From assembly GCA_013396655.1 (NCBI GenBank), contig WBMV01006632.1, forward strand, positions 443,806 through 507,805: a DNA stretch of 64,000 nucleotides. The letters are read 5' to 3'. Both the position numbers and the translations under genes were made by a program. Of this stretch, positions 1 to 13,906 are shown piece by piece (the stretch's first letter is position 1; every line of letters begins with the position of its first letter). The DNA is from Campylorhamphus procurvoides (Eukaryota; Chordata; Aves; Passeriformes; Dendrocolaptidae). The notes beneath the pieces were generated by a model. The model ran no database searches, was not told where the DNA came from, and saw only the letters and a program-made list of their open reading frames with translations.

Positions 1-2324
1 TACTGTGAGCTTCCTCCTGTACAGGGTAGTCACCAATACTTCTTGGCTGAAGTATCTCACTTCAACCACAAGTAACTTAAATAGGTGTGATAAAGATACT
101 GTAAATTCCTCAGCAAAATATGCTTTAGGTCAACTTGTTATTGAATCATTGTTTATCCTTGAGAAACACTTTGTTAGCAAGAAACTTTCCCCCTATCTCT
201 CCAACATCTGCTAACTGAAAATGCTGAAGTCTTTTTTTCCTTTCCCAGTTTTTCAAACTAATATTGATTTTACTTCAGCTAAAAATAGTTCAGTGGGAAA
301 ATGTCATTCAGAGGTGCCAGCTGACTAAAGAAGAGAAAGGATAACATCTCATAAAACACAGAATAGAACTGAAAATTAAATTTTGATATTATTCTACTAC
401 TCTCAGTGGATTATGTTAAATTTTACATGCAAGGAAGTATGCATCATAAAATGTTGCTATGATTCCTTTTAATTCTACAACTGAGCAAAATTTTGTTGGA
501 AAGACTGTTTTTAAAACTGAAAAAACATAGCAGATTTATTTTAGTTTTGTCTACCAAGATCCATACATTTCACAGTAACTTTGCAGTGAAGCATACTGAA
601 AAAGCACTAAATTCCATAGAGTATGACCCTCATTTTGACAGTTTTTGGGCTAGCCTGAGGTATATTTAAAACAATACTCATTTTACTAGAACACCACACT
701 GCAACCGCTCCTACCACAAGAGATCACGATCCTTTATGCCACTAAATGTGTCTGTGTCATCTATTGAAAATTTCTTCCAGAACAAAACTCCCTTCTTTTA
801 GAAATAAGGCTTTCTCAGCTGCTGCACCCTGACCTGCCTTGGATAGTCCCTTTTATGGCAGCTGGACAGCAAACCCTGCTCAAACCAGGACATTTTCTCT
901 ACTTGGAACACAACTGTGAGTGTAACAAAGTTCACTGTTCAGACTATTCCAGCAGTAAGTGAAGTGGTTCCCAGCAGCGTGCTGCCTGCTTTGGCTGACT
1001 TGTATTACATTTGCTTTGCCTTTTCAGCTTTCTCCCAGAAAGAAGTTCAGGCAAGAGTATTTTCGGGTATGGTTTTACTTATTTCAATGCGTACAAGATT
1101 GTGTGTGTCTGATATTAATGGTGGCAAGGTTGTGGGAGCTTGCACTGGAGGTAAGAAGAACGGTAGAGGGCCATATTTTGTAGTCTTGAAAGGATTTTTT
1201 TTTCTCCCTGCAGATGAGTTTTACACTTATGTAGGAAGTTATGTAGTTTTGAGTTATAGTTTGATTGGCAATTATCTTGTGTGAAGCAGTGCTTGAGACA
1301 TAGGGACACAAGACTACAAAAACCTTATAGATGTGTACAAAGCATTGAAGTAGTAAGCATCTTTGTTTTCCTAGATAGTCTGTGGGAACCTAATGTCTGT
1401 ATAGGTCACATCAAAGATATGCCAGATTTACTAGTGGCTGTGGCTACTGGGTCTTCTAGCTTTCTGGAAAAGGTCCAGAGCAGAATACTTAGGAATGGCA
1501 CTGGTGTAGAAAGTTACTTCACATGATACTGCTCCCTGTCTTATGGCTTCTGACAATTTACTGTTTGGGGATTTCCTGGGCTGAAAGTTGCACCTGCATC
1601 TTTGTACTTAGTATCTGTTGGCAGACTTCTGTTATGTACATTTGTCACTAAATGATCCTTATTTTTGATATTTACTGTGTTCCATAGAAATTGAATAATA
1701 AAAAAATTACTTTTGAGATTGCTATTTTAAAATTTCTGACTGATCATTTTTCTTGGTGTGCCCAATTTCTGCATCAGGAAGGAACTCTGGAGAGTACAAA
1801 ACAAGTCTAATGTTCTTATACCAGCCAGTGTTTGCTGAAAGCTACATTATAGAGTTTGCATTCAGTTTTAATTACTGCATTATTCTCATAGTCCTGGCAT
1901 GAATCTATAAATTAGCAGATAAGGGGGTATAAGCAAATGCAAATGAAGGGAGTGGTTCATGTTGCTCAGTCCTCAATTTAAAAAGTAGCACTGAGAGCTG
2001 CCTTAAATAAAGGCTCTAATCCCTTGTGATCATAGATGGATTAAATGATCCATCCTTGAACTTGCAAGTTCATAATCCATGATTGAAACCTTTTGTAGAA
2101 ATGAATTTTTTGGGGATCATCTGAAATGCAGAGTGTCCTTTGAGAGATATCAGATAAAAAGAAATTAAGACCTCTCCCTAGGTTTCTTAGTTGAAAAGAA
2201 GGTGGGGAATAAGAGAATTCCTTCCCACCTTTCAAGGCTGTCCCACCTCCAAAGGAAAGCAACACCTTTGTGACAGTTAAGGCTTGTGGGACCTGAGGAT
2301 TTTGGTTCTGCTTGGGTCATTCCA
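1..2324. other. intergenic desert, no gene recognised
   Basis: AT-rich sequence with stop codons in all frames. The longest open frame is about 120 codons (916-1284) with no recognisable domain and no supporting splice or poly(A) arrangement. No interspersed repeat family was recognised. This is ordinary non-coding DNA as far as can be seen by eye. Confidence 0.6.
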
Positions 2325-2328
2325 TGTG

Positions 2329-2432
2329 GTGTGTGGGCTTTTTTTGTTTGTTTTCTGTTTGGTTTTTTTGGTTTTGTTGGTGGTGGTTTTGTTGGGTTTG
2401 TGGGGTTTTTTGTTTGTTTTGCTTTTTGTTAA
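2329..2432 (+). repeat. GT-rich low-complexity tract
   Basis: About 100 bases made almost only of T and G on the plus strand, in runs such as tttgtttg, ggttttgttgg and ggggtttttt. It is not a clean microsatellite. Similar tracts occur at 6045-6185 (same strand) and, as A/C-rich complements, at 19745-19811 and 32580-32635. Confidence 0.85.
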
Positions 2433-4020
2433 AGTTATTACTGAACTAGATTTTATTTTGTGATATTTTTCTAGCAGGCATCACTGCACCAAGTCTCTAT
2501 TTTTGACCTCACCAACTCTGATTTGAATTTTTTGGAAAAACTATATTGCTTCTTCTGTGCTTTAAACATGGACATGTTGACCATGTCCCTTACAGTAAGG
2601 AGCATAAGTGTATAAGTAATCTCTCTCTTCAGTTACTATTTGAGACGTTCTTCTGCTGTAAATGAGTTGGAATAAAATCTTTCAGTTATGAGTGTCCTCT
2701 GTAATATGGCACTGGCAAATGGCTAGCTAATAACTGACACCAGACCATTCACCAACTCAACACAGGCCACAGAGTGACTGACAAATACTAGAGACATGCA
2801 AATAAGAAGTCTTATTTCTCTCTACAGATCTTCAAATTCATCCAGTTGCCTGTCCTCTATGGTTTTTAATGTCATGCAATATTCAAAACTGGAAAAAAGT
2901 CTTCCATTACTTCTAACCCCATACACTGCTCAAACATTTTTGACAAATGCTTTCGACTGTAGTGGCAATGCTGAGCATGAGTATTGCCTACTTCCACAGT
3001 TATATTTGTTCTGCTGTTTCTGAATTTGAAGACAATAAAGAATTAAGAGAAGTCACACAAGTAGAATGCAATCAGATAATGTGTCTCCTCACCATAGTAT
3101 CAATATATTGGTACCTACCTGTATACTGGGAGGATTAAGTCAAGTTATGGAAAAATCAATACTAACCACAATAAAGTTTCCTGCTAAAATCAACACTAGA
3201 CTTTTTCCTATTTGTGTTAACCTCTGACAGCCAGATAAAATAGCTTCTTTAATGTATCTCCTACTCCAGTCAAAATAACTACTACTTCACCCTGATGCAG
3301 TATACCGAATCAATATGACCATTTATACAAAAGTATAGTATACAAGAATGCAAAACAAAATATACTGTGCTTAAAGTTGAAAATGTAAGATACATATATA
3401 AAAAAAGTGAGGTTAATGTTCATAATATCTCTGTTCATTGAGACTGTATTGAAATGGTTGAGAAGAGTTGAATGTCTAATCAAACACCTAGGAAACCTGC
3501 CCCTTTGAATGTTTCAGTAGTGAATCTTGCCTGTTGGTATTCTTAAATCCATTTATTAAGTTTGTTCTTCAGGAGGCTCTACAGACTGTTTCACACAGTA
3601 TCACACAACTGGAAGATTCCCTCAGAAAGGAAAGGACAGCACTGTTAAGCACAACTTCATTTGAATATGTTTTCTCTTGACAGGACTTTATGAGCTCATT
3701 CCTTGGTAGGGCCAACCATACAGAAAGTCTGGAGGGTGTTTCTCCACGTTTAGAATCAGAAACGAAACACTATTAGAGGTTCTGCCTATCTATATTCCCT
3801 GACATGTTTGTGCACACAGGAAGAGAATGCAGAATTAACATGAGCCAGCATATTGTAGAATAGATACAAAACCCCATATAAATGGATGCACAAAGCTTTA
3901 TTGAAAAAGCATTAAAATGGATGAAAACAGACAAATGTTTATCTGCTGAGTGATATTGAAAACTTGCACCTTTGAATGTTTTGGCTGCAAAGGCTGACAG
4001 TGATAAATCACTTTCCAACA
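2433..4020. other. intergenic, no gene recognised
   Basis: AT-rich non-coding sequence. Only short open frames (under about 85 codons) without recognisable domains. No repeat family recognised. Confidence 0.55.
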
Positions 4021-4260
4021 GCTGTGGACAGCTGTTTAAGTCTGAGAGCTTAATTGGGGAAGTGTGTTATAAAATTAAAGTGCCAATGGCTCATTAAGTT
4101 GTGTGGTGATTTTGTGTGGCAGGCCAATAATACTGCATTCCAGACTTTGGGAAAGGACATGCCTAACCCTCTGTTAATTAAGGGCTTGTTGAAGAATGCA
4201 GGTTTGCCAAACTGCAATGTTTTCATAGGAGAGAGTCTGTGAAAGAAGACTCAGAGGGAG
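4021..4260. promoter_or_regulatory. candidate conserved non-coding element
   Basis: Non-repetitive stretch with several TAAT/ATTA homeodomain-type cores, an E-box (cagctg, occurring twice at 4019-4033), and a ttaattaa palindrome near 4175. This texture is typical of vertebrate developmental enhancers, and the region lies downstream of a developmental transcription factor gene. No alignment was possible, so this is a pattern-based guess. Confidence 0.2.
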
Positions 4261-6044
4261 AAGCTATTTACAAATAAGAATTTACTGCAGCTAGAGCAGA
4301 TTTCTACTTCTTTATATACTGATGCCCTGAGCATGTTTACCTTTTTTATAAACTACTAAGAAACCTTTGATGCAAGGAGAAAACTATCAAACCTGCTTTG
4401 ATAAATAACCATTTCTCTGGAGAGATTAAATTATGACCAACACAGACATATTTACAAAAAAATTCCATTCAACCATTAACACCCATCACAGAGAAAAAGA
4501 CAGGTTCCCTAGGATGACCAGAGGATTAAAAAACAGACACATGAGGGAAGTGAAGTGGCATAGAGGAGGTGAGCTGTATTACAGCCATAAGGATTATTTG
4601 CAGGAATCTCTTGTCATCTTCTAAATACTTTGTTTACATTGATTTGTTTATATAGCAGGAATTATATTTGGCTATTTAAATCTCTAGTGAGCTACAAAAC
4701 AAGGGTGAATGACCCTTTCTAGGAATGCTATGGATTGTAGAATGTAGATAGAGGGAATTTCAACTCAGAGTTAGTCTGCAATCCCATTGTAAACATGCTG
4801 GCTACTGCCTGTGCTGAGTGCGACCATCTTCACACTCCCTCCTCTTTGCAGGGGTTAGAGGGCCACCAAACCTGGATCACAAGATTTTTCCCTGTCACTG
4901 TTAGAGGGATACGGCCACAACTTCACAGGTTGGGACATGTCCTCTGTCAGACCTGACCTGCATGAGCTCCCTAAAATAAATACAAGTACAAAGGTGTTGA
5001 AGGAAGGACCAAAATGTGAACATTATAATGAGAGAGATGACTACACCGAATTATTAAGCAGTCTTTCAAGTGGCAATGTGGAAATTTGAGACACATTCTC
5101 ACTGTTTCTTTCATTTCTCTGCCCAAATATTTTCCCTCACATTTTAATTAAAGATTTATGTCAAACTGTAGAACATAAAGCTCATTCATACCTCTATCTT
5201 GTTCTTAAAAGTGCTTACTGACATTGCTTGGGATTTTCCCTGTTCACCGCTTCTTTGGGAACATTTAGCTGTGTGCTGCATTAAGATGGGAAGTTCAATA
5301 ATTATTTCTGTTTGCCTCAATCTAAGCATCATTCACTAATAAAGGTCAGCTGTTAAAGATCTCTTGCCTAGAGTTATTAGAGACTTTTTTATTAAAGATA
5401 TTCACAGTTACCTAATCATAAATCTGAAATAATCCAAATTTCAGTGCAGTTATTCAGGACTTATATCAACAGAAAAGAGTTTGTCCCAAATATGCACCAA
5501 CAGGATACTTGAAGATGTTTAAATGAAGGTGTTTTCATGAAGGTTTGGATCGCAGCTGTTATTCTGTAAAATTGTTACATGATGGTGTTTGTGCAAACTG
5601 GTTATTGACTGTCTTGATAATAGGCTTTATATCAATTTTACTGTTAAGTTCAAGACTGACTTTACTAATGAATTTGAAGCATCATGCTCCTAGTTGGAAA
5701 ATCAGCAGTTGTTTCTCCTGAAAAAAAAGAAACTTCATAGTACCTAGGGACTGTTTTTAATTTATTGTAGTCTTTCCTGTATAACTCACTCTGTGGAATC
5801 TATTTTTTCATGAGTCTAAAGAGCAGCTGATGTGTTTGTTCACACGTTGTTGTTCTGTGAACTATTTATTGCTGTTGTAAAGTTTGAATGGGTATACTGT
5901 AAATATTTTCACAAAAGTTAAAATAGTCCTTATGTGGCACCTAATAAAAACAATTCTGTGTTCTATCCAGACCATAGAAATATATTGCACAGAACGAACC
6001 TCAGTTCTGAGGTGGGGGTGTTACATATATATGTAAAGTGTCGT
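4261..6044. other. intergenic, no gene recognised
   Basis: AT-rich sequence without recognisable exons or repeats. The part at 5525-5700 is low in repeats and contains several ATTA cores, and could be a further conserved segment, but the evidence is weak. Confidence 0.5.
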
Positions 6045-6185
6045 TGGTTTGTTTTTCAGTTTTGGGGGTTTGTTTTGGTTTTCTTTGGTTGGTTGGTTTG
6101 GTGTTTGTTTTTTTTTTTTTTTTTGTGGTAGTTTGGTTATTTGTTGGGGGGTTGCTTGTTTGTCTGGGGGGTTGTTTGGTTGTTT
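6045..6185 (+). repeat. GT-rich low-complexity tract with poly(T)
   Basis: T and G dominate the plus strand, including a run of about 16 Ts (around 6108-6124) flanked by ggttggttgg and ggggggttg motifs. The open frames crossing it give nonsense low-complexity peptides (FFFF/VVV or TTTKKKK), so they are not genes. Confidence 0.85.
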
Positions 6186-8919
6186 TCTCTCTCACTGAGT
6201 GGAATATGGTTTACTCCGGTTTTTCAGTTCTAAAATTTCTGTATTGTGGTTGCTATGAGTTTGTTGAGACCCTTCCCTTGGGAATTCATTGATGCATCTC
6301 ATTAATCAACTGGTGACAATGCTGTTAAACAATGCAAGTTGAAATATCTACCTCTAGTGAACATCTGGCAGAATAATGATTTCCCATGCATTAGATACAA
6401 CACTTGGTGCTGGAGAATGTGGCTGTTCTCCCTCACAGTCTTCTGTCCATTATGTCCAAGGCAGAGGATACAACTGTGGTCATATCTTCGCTGTAATTTA
6501 AACTTTGGACTGGTACCAAGGCCTGACTTGCCAATATCTATTTGTATTTTTATTTAAAACTCTCTCAGGGAACATTCCTGGTCCCTCAAGGAATAGTTTA
6601 AGCCCTGTCATTTCTCAAAATAGCCACTGTCTCCTCCCATGAAACCAAGATGTGAGGATGCAAATTTTCAGTGCTAAAGGTGTGTCACTTTTCCATCCGT
6701 TATTTGTTAATTAACACTCTTCAAGCAAAGACAATGTACAACCTGGCTCTGTTTCACTGCAAATAACATCAGTCAACTCAAATCTCTTTCAGCAATAAAT
6801 TAATATAATCTTTTTGATTCTGTGCTGCCATAGGTGAAGAGCTGTCACAGGGACATGTAATTCATATCAGGTGAAGGATTGTAATAAACTGATGGGAGGC
6901 AGCAACCTCTTAAAATGCTACTGCTCTTTTGCAAGTGAGTGACTGACTACGGGCTGAGTTTCTGTGTGGTTCACTCTGTTATTTTCCATCCACATCATCT
7001 TTCAGGAGGAAATATTCATCCTCTCTGTGGGTTAGGCTTGTGATACATTGCTTGGAAATTGTCCTGATCTCAGCCAGTGTATAACAGGTACAGAAAGCAG
7101 AGTTGATGTATAGCCAAGCATATTCTGCCAGCATGTCCTACACATAACTCCTGGCTGAATACTGCAAAGACAGGAATTCAGAAGCCTCTTAAAACTTGGG
7201 TCCACAAAATCAACAAAGCTTTCTTGGACTTTTCTTAGTGTAAAAAGATTATAAACCATTCTCTATTATACTTGGATTTACTTAGGAATGTGTGTTACAT
7301 TCCACATAAGTCATGGTTTCAGTGTTCTGTATTTTCCATCTGACTGTAAGTTATTAAGAGGACCTTGATGTTCATTTTTGGTGATACTAAAAAGAAATAC
7401 ACTTTCCAGATATTGTAATACATTCATAAAAGAGAATTCAGAACTCTCTGTGATTACAATAAAGGAACTTACAGGTGCTTAGGCAGCCTGAGTATCCTCA
7501 AAAATATGATAAACTGGTTAATCAAATAAGCATGCCTGGTATTCTGGGTTAAAAATATGTATTTTAAAGAAAAATTACATGACGATAAAAATATAAGTTA
7601 AGAATAGCACCATCAAAAAGCATATTAAAAGAAAAAAAGGTGTAATGCGTTTTCCAGCTTTGCAAAGTATATGATAAATTGGAAAGGAGAGTGAGGAAAA
7701 GTGAAAGAGTTACTTGAAGGTCAAGTTCAACTTTGGGGCTGTAACCATATTCACCTTTGGTTATGTTTGCTCTTGAACTGAGGAACTTCAAAAGCTCAGA
7801 CTGGTGACTGACATTGTGCAGACAGAGAGGCATTAAGTCTTCTTAAGCTGATTTTGATGATATTCAGCTATTTGACAACATTCTCCACTCAACATACTTG
7901 GCAATCAGAACAAAAACAAAGAGGTTTTATTTTGCAGCATGGCTTCCTGGGCAATTGTCGGTGCTTTTAGTCTAATAGAATATCCTGAGCACTAATCCTT
8001 TTCACTTTTACTTCCCTCCTTTCAGTCCAGACTTGGAAGATTACACAAAGGAATTTTCATGGTCTTTCTGAGGGAAAAATACTACTATGTATCCTTATAC
8101 AGAGAGGAAAAGTCAATAGAGACGGGTTAAATGTTTGAAAGAGCTAAAGCCTTATTTGCGTAACGTCCTTACTATAGTGACATCTCCATGCAGTGGGACA
8201 AATGTGCCTATCATGATGCTCCTACTAAATTGTTTTTCTGTGCTGACAGCGATGGAGTAGGGGCTTTGCTGTATTGATCCACTGTTCCGACCACAAAATC
8301 ACATTTTTCTCAGTGGTTCTGTAATTTTCTACTGAAAGTGTTCATTTTGTAATGCAGCAAATGAATTGCACCCAAGTAGATACAGCCTAAATCATGGATG
8401 TATTTAAAAGGAAAAAAATGAACTGACAAAAAGATATATGTATTGAAATTGTACTTTCATAGATACCTTAAAATACCAGATTAATAGAGGACATTGACTT
8501 TCAAGTGTTAGTTGTGGCAACCAAATTTTTTTACATATAAGTCACAGTATTTATGCAAGTTTAGAAATTTTCAATTAAACCAGTGTTTGAGCACTACAGA
8601 GCTTTGAAGGACCCTTCTGTAAACTAAAACTAAATTTCTTTTTCATGGTTTTACTACTGCTTCTCCAACACAATGTCAATCATTCTTCTCTCAGCGGTCA
8701 CTAACCAGGTTATTTGTGTGTTTCCACACTGCTGCATCACAAAACATCATGCCCACTTGCCTCAAAAAGATAATATCTAACACATATGGAGACTGCCTTT
8801 GATCTCCGCAGTCTATCTAGAGGTCACAGACCTGTCTTCTCCTCTCCCTCGCTTCAAATAGCCCCTTTCATTTACTGTGAAACTAAACATTGGAAAGACA
8901 AAGGCAGGAAAATAAAGGC
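6186..8919. other. intergenic, no gene recognised
   Basis: Non-coding AT-rich sequence. Open frames are all under 90 codons with no recognisable protein. No repeat family recognised. Confidence 0.55.
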
Positions 8920-9200
8920 CTTGATTTAGTAGCACTTATATGTTTGGCTATTTCAAGCTAGATTTTACTCTCTTAGGTCACATTATTAATTGCCCTGCAT
9001 TTCTGCATCATGGCATACTGTATTTGTTTTCATGCATGCAGCCTTCAAAATTCAAGCTGCTGTTTAAATCAATATGTGCTTTGTTCATAACTTAATAACC
9101 ATTAAGAATCTACTAATCAATTTGCAATAGTCAGCACTGAATCCAGCTCTGTGAAAGTTGCATGGGAAAGTTTCGTAATTTTACTTGGGTTTTGGAAAAT
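8920..9200. promoter_or_regulatory. candidate conserved non-coding element
   Basis: Repeat-free, with dense ATTA/TAAT cores (for example cattattaattgcc near 8985 and cttaataaccattaag near 9090), catgcatgca near 9033, and gcatttctgcatcatgg near 8997. Such density of homeodomain/POU-like words is common in deeply conserved vertebrate enhancers. Conservation itself was not tested. Confidence 0.25.
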
Positions 9201-11319
9201 AGATTTTTATTTAGCAAGGTAAATACAGACGGAGTGCATTGGGTGATATTTTAAATTATTGTGAAGATAAATCTGGATGGAAGGGTGAGAGAAAAAAGTG
9301 GCTCCATTACAAATCACAATGGTCTTAGGGAATAAAAGGCTGTTCCACCATATCTTGAACTACTGGTGAAGGATTATCTGGTAAATAGTTTCACAGAATT
9401 TGCCAAAGGAGAGCATTTCTTTCAGATGCAAAAGACAGGCATGTTTGTGTCACAACCACTTTTGTTTTTATTAAAGGCTGATTCAGAAAAGCATGTAGGT
9501 ATCTAAAGAAGAATTGAGAAATGTAGTCACATGTTACTCAAAATCTCTAGTTCAAAACTCTAGTCTTGAGAATGGCTCTACCATGAAGACCTCTCTGTAC
9601 TGACACTACTACTCTGCAGGCTCTTCAAGTTCTCCATGTTCTCACTCTGATGCTCATAACTTCCTCAGATATCACTACTCCAATTACTTACTGACACTTA
9701 GCAAACATTTATAAACAAGGAGGTTGTCTGATTAACTCACTTCAAGAAGTCAAGCCAGTAAAAGTTTTCTAAGCATATTTAAAGAATGGAAGTTTTGCAT
9801 GGGGTATTGTAGTAATTATTGATTTTTTTTCTTAAATACTAAAGACCAGGGCCGTCATCCAAATTGTATTATCTTCAATGACAGAAGAATACAAAGTTCC
9901 ACAGAAGAAACCCTAGGCATGAGATCACTGCATGTATTGTAGGAAATTGGGCATAAATGTAGTTCCTCTTGCATTAAAATATATAGAGCAAAAGACATCT
10001 GCCTTCTTAGAGGCAAAGAGATCTCTGTGATCTCACAGATTAGTGGCTAGGTCACTTATAGTGTGCAAAGTAGAGAAGTCCTGGTTCTGGGTCCACCTTC
10101 TCTTCCAACTATTTTGGGATTATTTCTGAATTTTATGTTAAATCTCCTTACAGAAATTCTGATATTCAGATTATTTCCACTACTATTAGGTGAATATGCA
10201 CTCTTTCTCTTATGAGTTTGTTTTGCCCTCATCAGAAAAGTATTTCCTATGCAATGGGCATACAAAACAGGAGAAGTGAGGTCCAAAATAGCCTCTGGTT
10301 TCAGGGAACACTTCAGGGAGATGTATGAGAGAGGGCTGAAGAGGGTGAATTTGAATATCTGGACCACTCACATCTTCAGTATGATGGCTTCAGTAGCTAA
10401 AATACTAATCATGAGCTGTGCTCATCCATCTTTTTTTCATCTGCTCATTTTTCAAAATAAATACATGTTTCTGTTTGACTATAAAATAAGTGAGGTTTGG
10501 GAAAAGATATTATACAAGGATCCCAAGTAAAGGGCACATTATTTTGGAAGATGGTGAGATTTAAAATGCTCCTCAGTGCTTTCTTAAATTTATTGCCTGC
10601 TCAAAGGGTGATAATCTTCACTCCTATCCACAGGTGTGTGTCTTCTTTGAAAATCAAGCACCTGGCTCAGACAGCTGGGACACATCTGGGAGCAAGTGTC
10701 CCGGAGCAAGCACAATGCATTAAGCATTGCATCTCCCTTGTGACATTCTGCATCTACTTATAAGGGATGGAAAAAAAGATTCACATATGCAATGCTTTCA
10801 GCGAGAGAGAGCTGTATTTTTGTATACTCTCTGCAAGAAACTACTTTACACCAAACAAATAGTCTCCTCAGTCAGCAATATGTAAAGATAGAGTTCTAGG
10901 ATGGAAAAACAAGACATTCCTTCATGTACCTATAGATATTTTGACACATACACACACCCCACCATCCTTTACTTGAAATTTCCCCTATAGAACATTCACT
11001 ACCTGAGTCTCATTTTACATACAGCTGGATAAAACTTTAACCCCCTTGGTCAACCAGCAAACAAGAGTCACTTCTGATTGGGCCTCAACAACCTGCTGGG
11101 AAGCTTTGTGGGATGTGATTGTAAAGCTAGATAGAACTATGCCCATCTTGTTTCTGTGGCTGTAATAAGTTTTAGATACGCTTCTTTTTCTTCATAGAAC
11201 TAATTGTTCTTTCTTTAATTCACATCAGATATCTCTTAGCTAACTATTAGTGAATACATTTCTGAGCCTATCATTTCTGTAATTAAGTCAGGGAAGATGT
11301 GTTAGCAGCTGATCCTAAT
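9201..11319. other. intergenic, no gene recognised
   Basis: AT-rich sequence. The two largest open frames (minus 10056-10367, plus 10249-10530) overlap on opposite strands, carry no recognised domain and are probably chance. Confidence 0.55.
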
Positions 11320-12160
11320 GATCTTTCTATACAATGATAAACTTCGCTGATGAAAGCAAAATCTTAAGTAACGTTAATACTTTAAGTGGTATAGATTTAC
11401 TCTGTGATATTGAAACACCTTAAGGGAATGGCTGAAGAAACAGTTGATGAGCTTCAATGTGAGCAAATGTTAAATGATGTATTCAGAAGCTAAAAATAGT
11501 AGTGCTGCCTGTGCATTGCTGAGTAAAGTGTGGAATATAGAGATAAAGAAGGGAACTGAGTGGATTAGAAAAGTAGGTGCATGAGGATGGAGTACGTTGC
11601 TCAGCTACAGTAAAAAAAAGGTTAACATGATAAGAAGAGAAGCTTTCCTTGAAGAATCTTCCTCTGAAGTTTTTGAATCCAGATTTGGCCTAATGAAGTG
11701 TGAGAAAGCATCTGCAGAAGGACTGGAAACTGAGTAGAGGTTAGTGAGGCAATGACTGATTTTTTAGAGTATAAGCCTAATATGCAGATTATATCCAAAG
11801 AAAAAGTAACAAAAATAATTAAAGTCATGGGAACTGGAGAGATCTCAATATGAGGAAAGATTAAATATGCTACAACTATTTTGTTTGGAAAGTAAAAGGA
11901 AGTAGAACATCAGAATTAAAAATAACAATAGCTAGAAAGCAATCTTTCCAAAATGTAAAGAATGAAAACAATTAAGGGGGACCAGATAAAGAATAGAGAG
12001 CTTAATATACTATTCATGCAAATAACTAAATCAACTCCCTATTTTAGAATGTTATTTTTAAAAGTAAGATCAGAAAGAAAAATAGACATACATGAAGAAG
12101 GCTTCTTGAACCCCAAGGACAAAACCAGAAAGAACAAGAAAAGACAGACTTTTTTTCCTC
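11320..12160 (+). mobile_element. ancient, heavily decayed CR1-like LINE 3' part
   Basis: The plus strand follows the order of old archosaur CR1-type LINE 3' sequence. A gatgaaagcaaaatctt segment corresponds to the reverse transcriptase 'gatgataccaaa' region. Next come gttgatgagcttcaatgtg, then gtcatgggaactggagagat, then tatgaggaaagattaaatatgc, then text matching 'ggaaaccagataaa' and a late 'agacataca' block. No open reading frame survives. Recognition is from memory of the family text, so boundaries are approximate. Divergence is clearly larger than in the other CR1 copies of this window. Confidence 0.55.
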
Positions 12161-13906
12161 CATGCAGAAAAAGTGGCATTTAAAGGCAGTTTTTAACATT
12201 AGATGACATTTTGGAAGGCAGCAGAGCTTCAGGAAGGAAGGTCAACACTCACACACTAGCAATTAACTTTCTCAGGACCTAGGAAATGCATCCTTTCATG
12301 CTATGGGTCATTCAACACAGATTAAATCTATTTTTTTGACTTTTATTCAGTCAATCCAGATGCTATTCAGGTACCAAAAGTTTGCAGCCATTTCTGAAAG
12401 AGAGGGACAGTATGCAGGAGAAAACAAAATGCTATCTGTAAGCCCTTCACATTTTCCTGATGTCTTTCTGAAAGGAAAAAGTTCAATAATGAAAATGATA
12501 TTCCACGACTAATGAGAGAAGACAAAATGAATTTATATCCCATGCTGAAAGTGAAAATCTAAAACCTAAACTTATTGTATGTTCAATATCAAATACACAA
12601 AGTACTTTAGACAAGCTGCATATGGTTTGAGGTCATCTGTAGGGAGTTATTTCCAGTAGCTTTAGTTCATGTGGGAAGGTCACTTCCTCTGGGAGCTCTG
12701 CTGTACAGTATTGAGCAGAAATCCTATGCCTTCCTTTGCCCACTGTTGAAAGTAAAAAATCAGCTGTCTTGGTGCTGTTACTGAATTATCAGTATCCCAT
12801 AACTTACTGTCCATACACTTTTGCAACTATGGCCTTGCATGTGCCTATTGATGTGCCAGAGCAGCAGAAGCTCTGTCTCTTACAGATGACAGCTGGAAGA
12901 CTTACTCTTGCTTTGTCTGCTAGGTGCCACATTGTGAAAACCTTCTTTATAGCTGCATTTACAGATGGATAATTAATTGACCTAATTCATGAACTTTGCA
13001 GAAGAACCACAAACAGCAACACACCATCCATGTGTGACCAAGAGACACTGAAATTTTCTCATTGCTTTGTAGCTGAGACAGAAAGTAGCAGAACTATTGT
13101 GAGGAGGGGATCAATTTTCAAGGTGAGCTGGGCACATTGTCCCATAACAAGACAGTTATTAGCATGTCCCAACTACTATGTGCATTGATGCCCTGATCAT
13201 AAGAAAATGAATAGTAAAAGTAGAAAAGCAGTCTCTTCCTTTTGCTCCTGTGAATTTCTATGTCAGCAGCTATGCTAAATTATTTCTGGGCTTACTTCAC
13301 TCCGTCCCTCTCTATATTTACTTTTTAGTGCTGTAAAAGAAAAGTCTGAAGTAATTTTAAGCTCATTTCCCATTGGAGTCAGACTTACACAATCACAGTG
13401 TCTCTGTGTGAATGTGTAGTTAGATCTATATTTCTGCCTCTTTCCTTTGCAGAGTAGCTCTTGCATCTGTTGACTGATTTCAGCCAAGCTTGGCAAATGA
13501 ACAATAGTCTTTCAATAATTAAGTTCCTGTAAATATTATATGCAGGTAGAGGAGGAAGGCCTGATAAGTGGCCCAAGTGAGGGACAATTTGCATCAGAGC
13601 TTATCAGTCACTGGAGTGCACATATATGACAGACATCTCATAAACATGTCTGTCAGATTTCTTAGACACCAAGTCAATCAAAATCCAGAAAAAAATAAGC
13701 CTTATTAGCTCTGTCTCAAAAGAACTACTTGTTCTAATAGCAGATTGTGGTTGCCCTAATTTATACTCAATTTTCCTATTAGGCCTATATGAAGAAGCAC
13801 AAATGTCTATCTTCAAGACACATGTGTATATTAATAATGCTTTCCTTCTGAACCTGGAGGTTATTAGTTTTGCACATCTCCCAGCAGTTACTGGAACACA
13901 GGGCTC
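12161..13906. other. intergenic, no gene recognised
   Basis: No exon, RNA gene or repeat recognised. Several 60-100 codon open frames on both strands overlap each other and look like chance. Confidence 0.55.

Noticed and set aside
6001..6292. Open frames through the GT-rich tract
   Set aside because: Low-complexity translation of a simple repeat.
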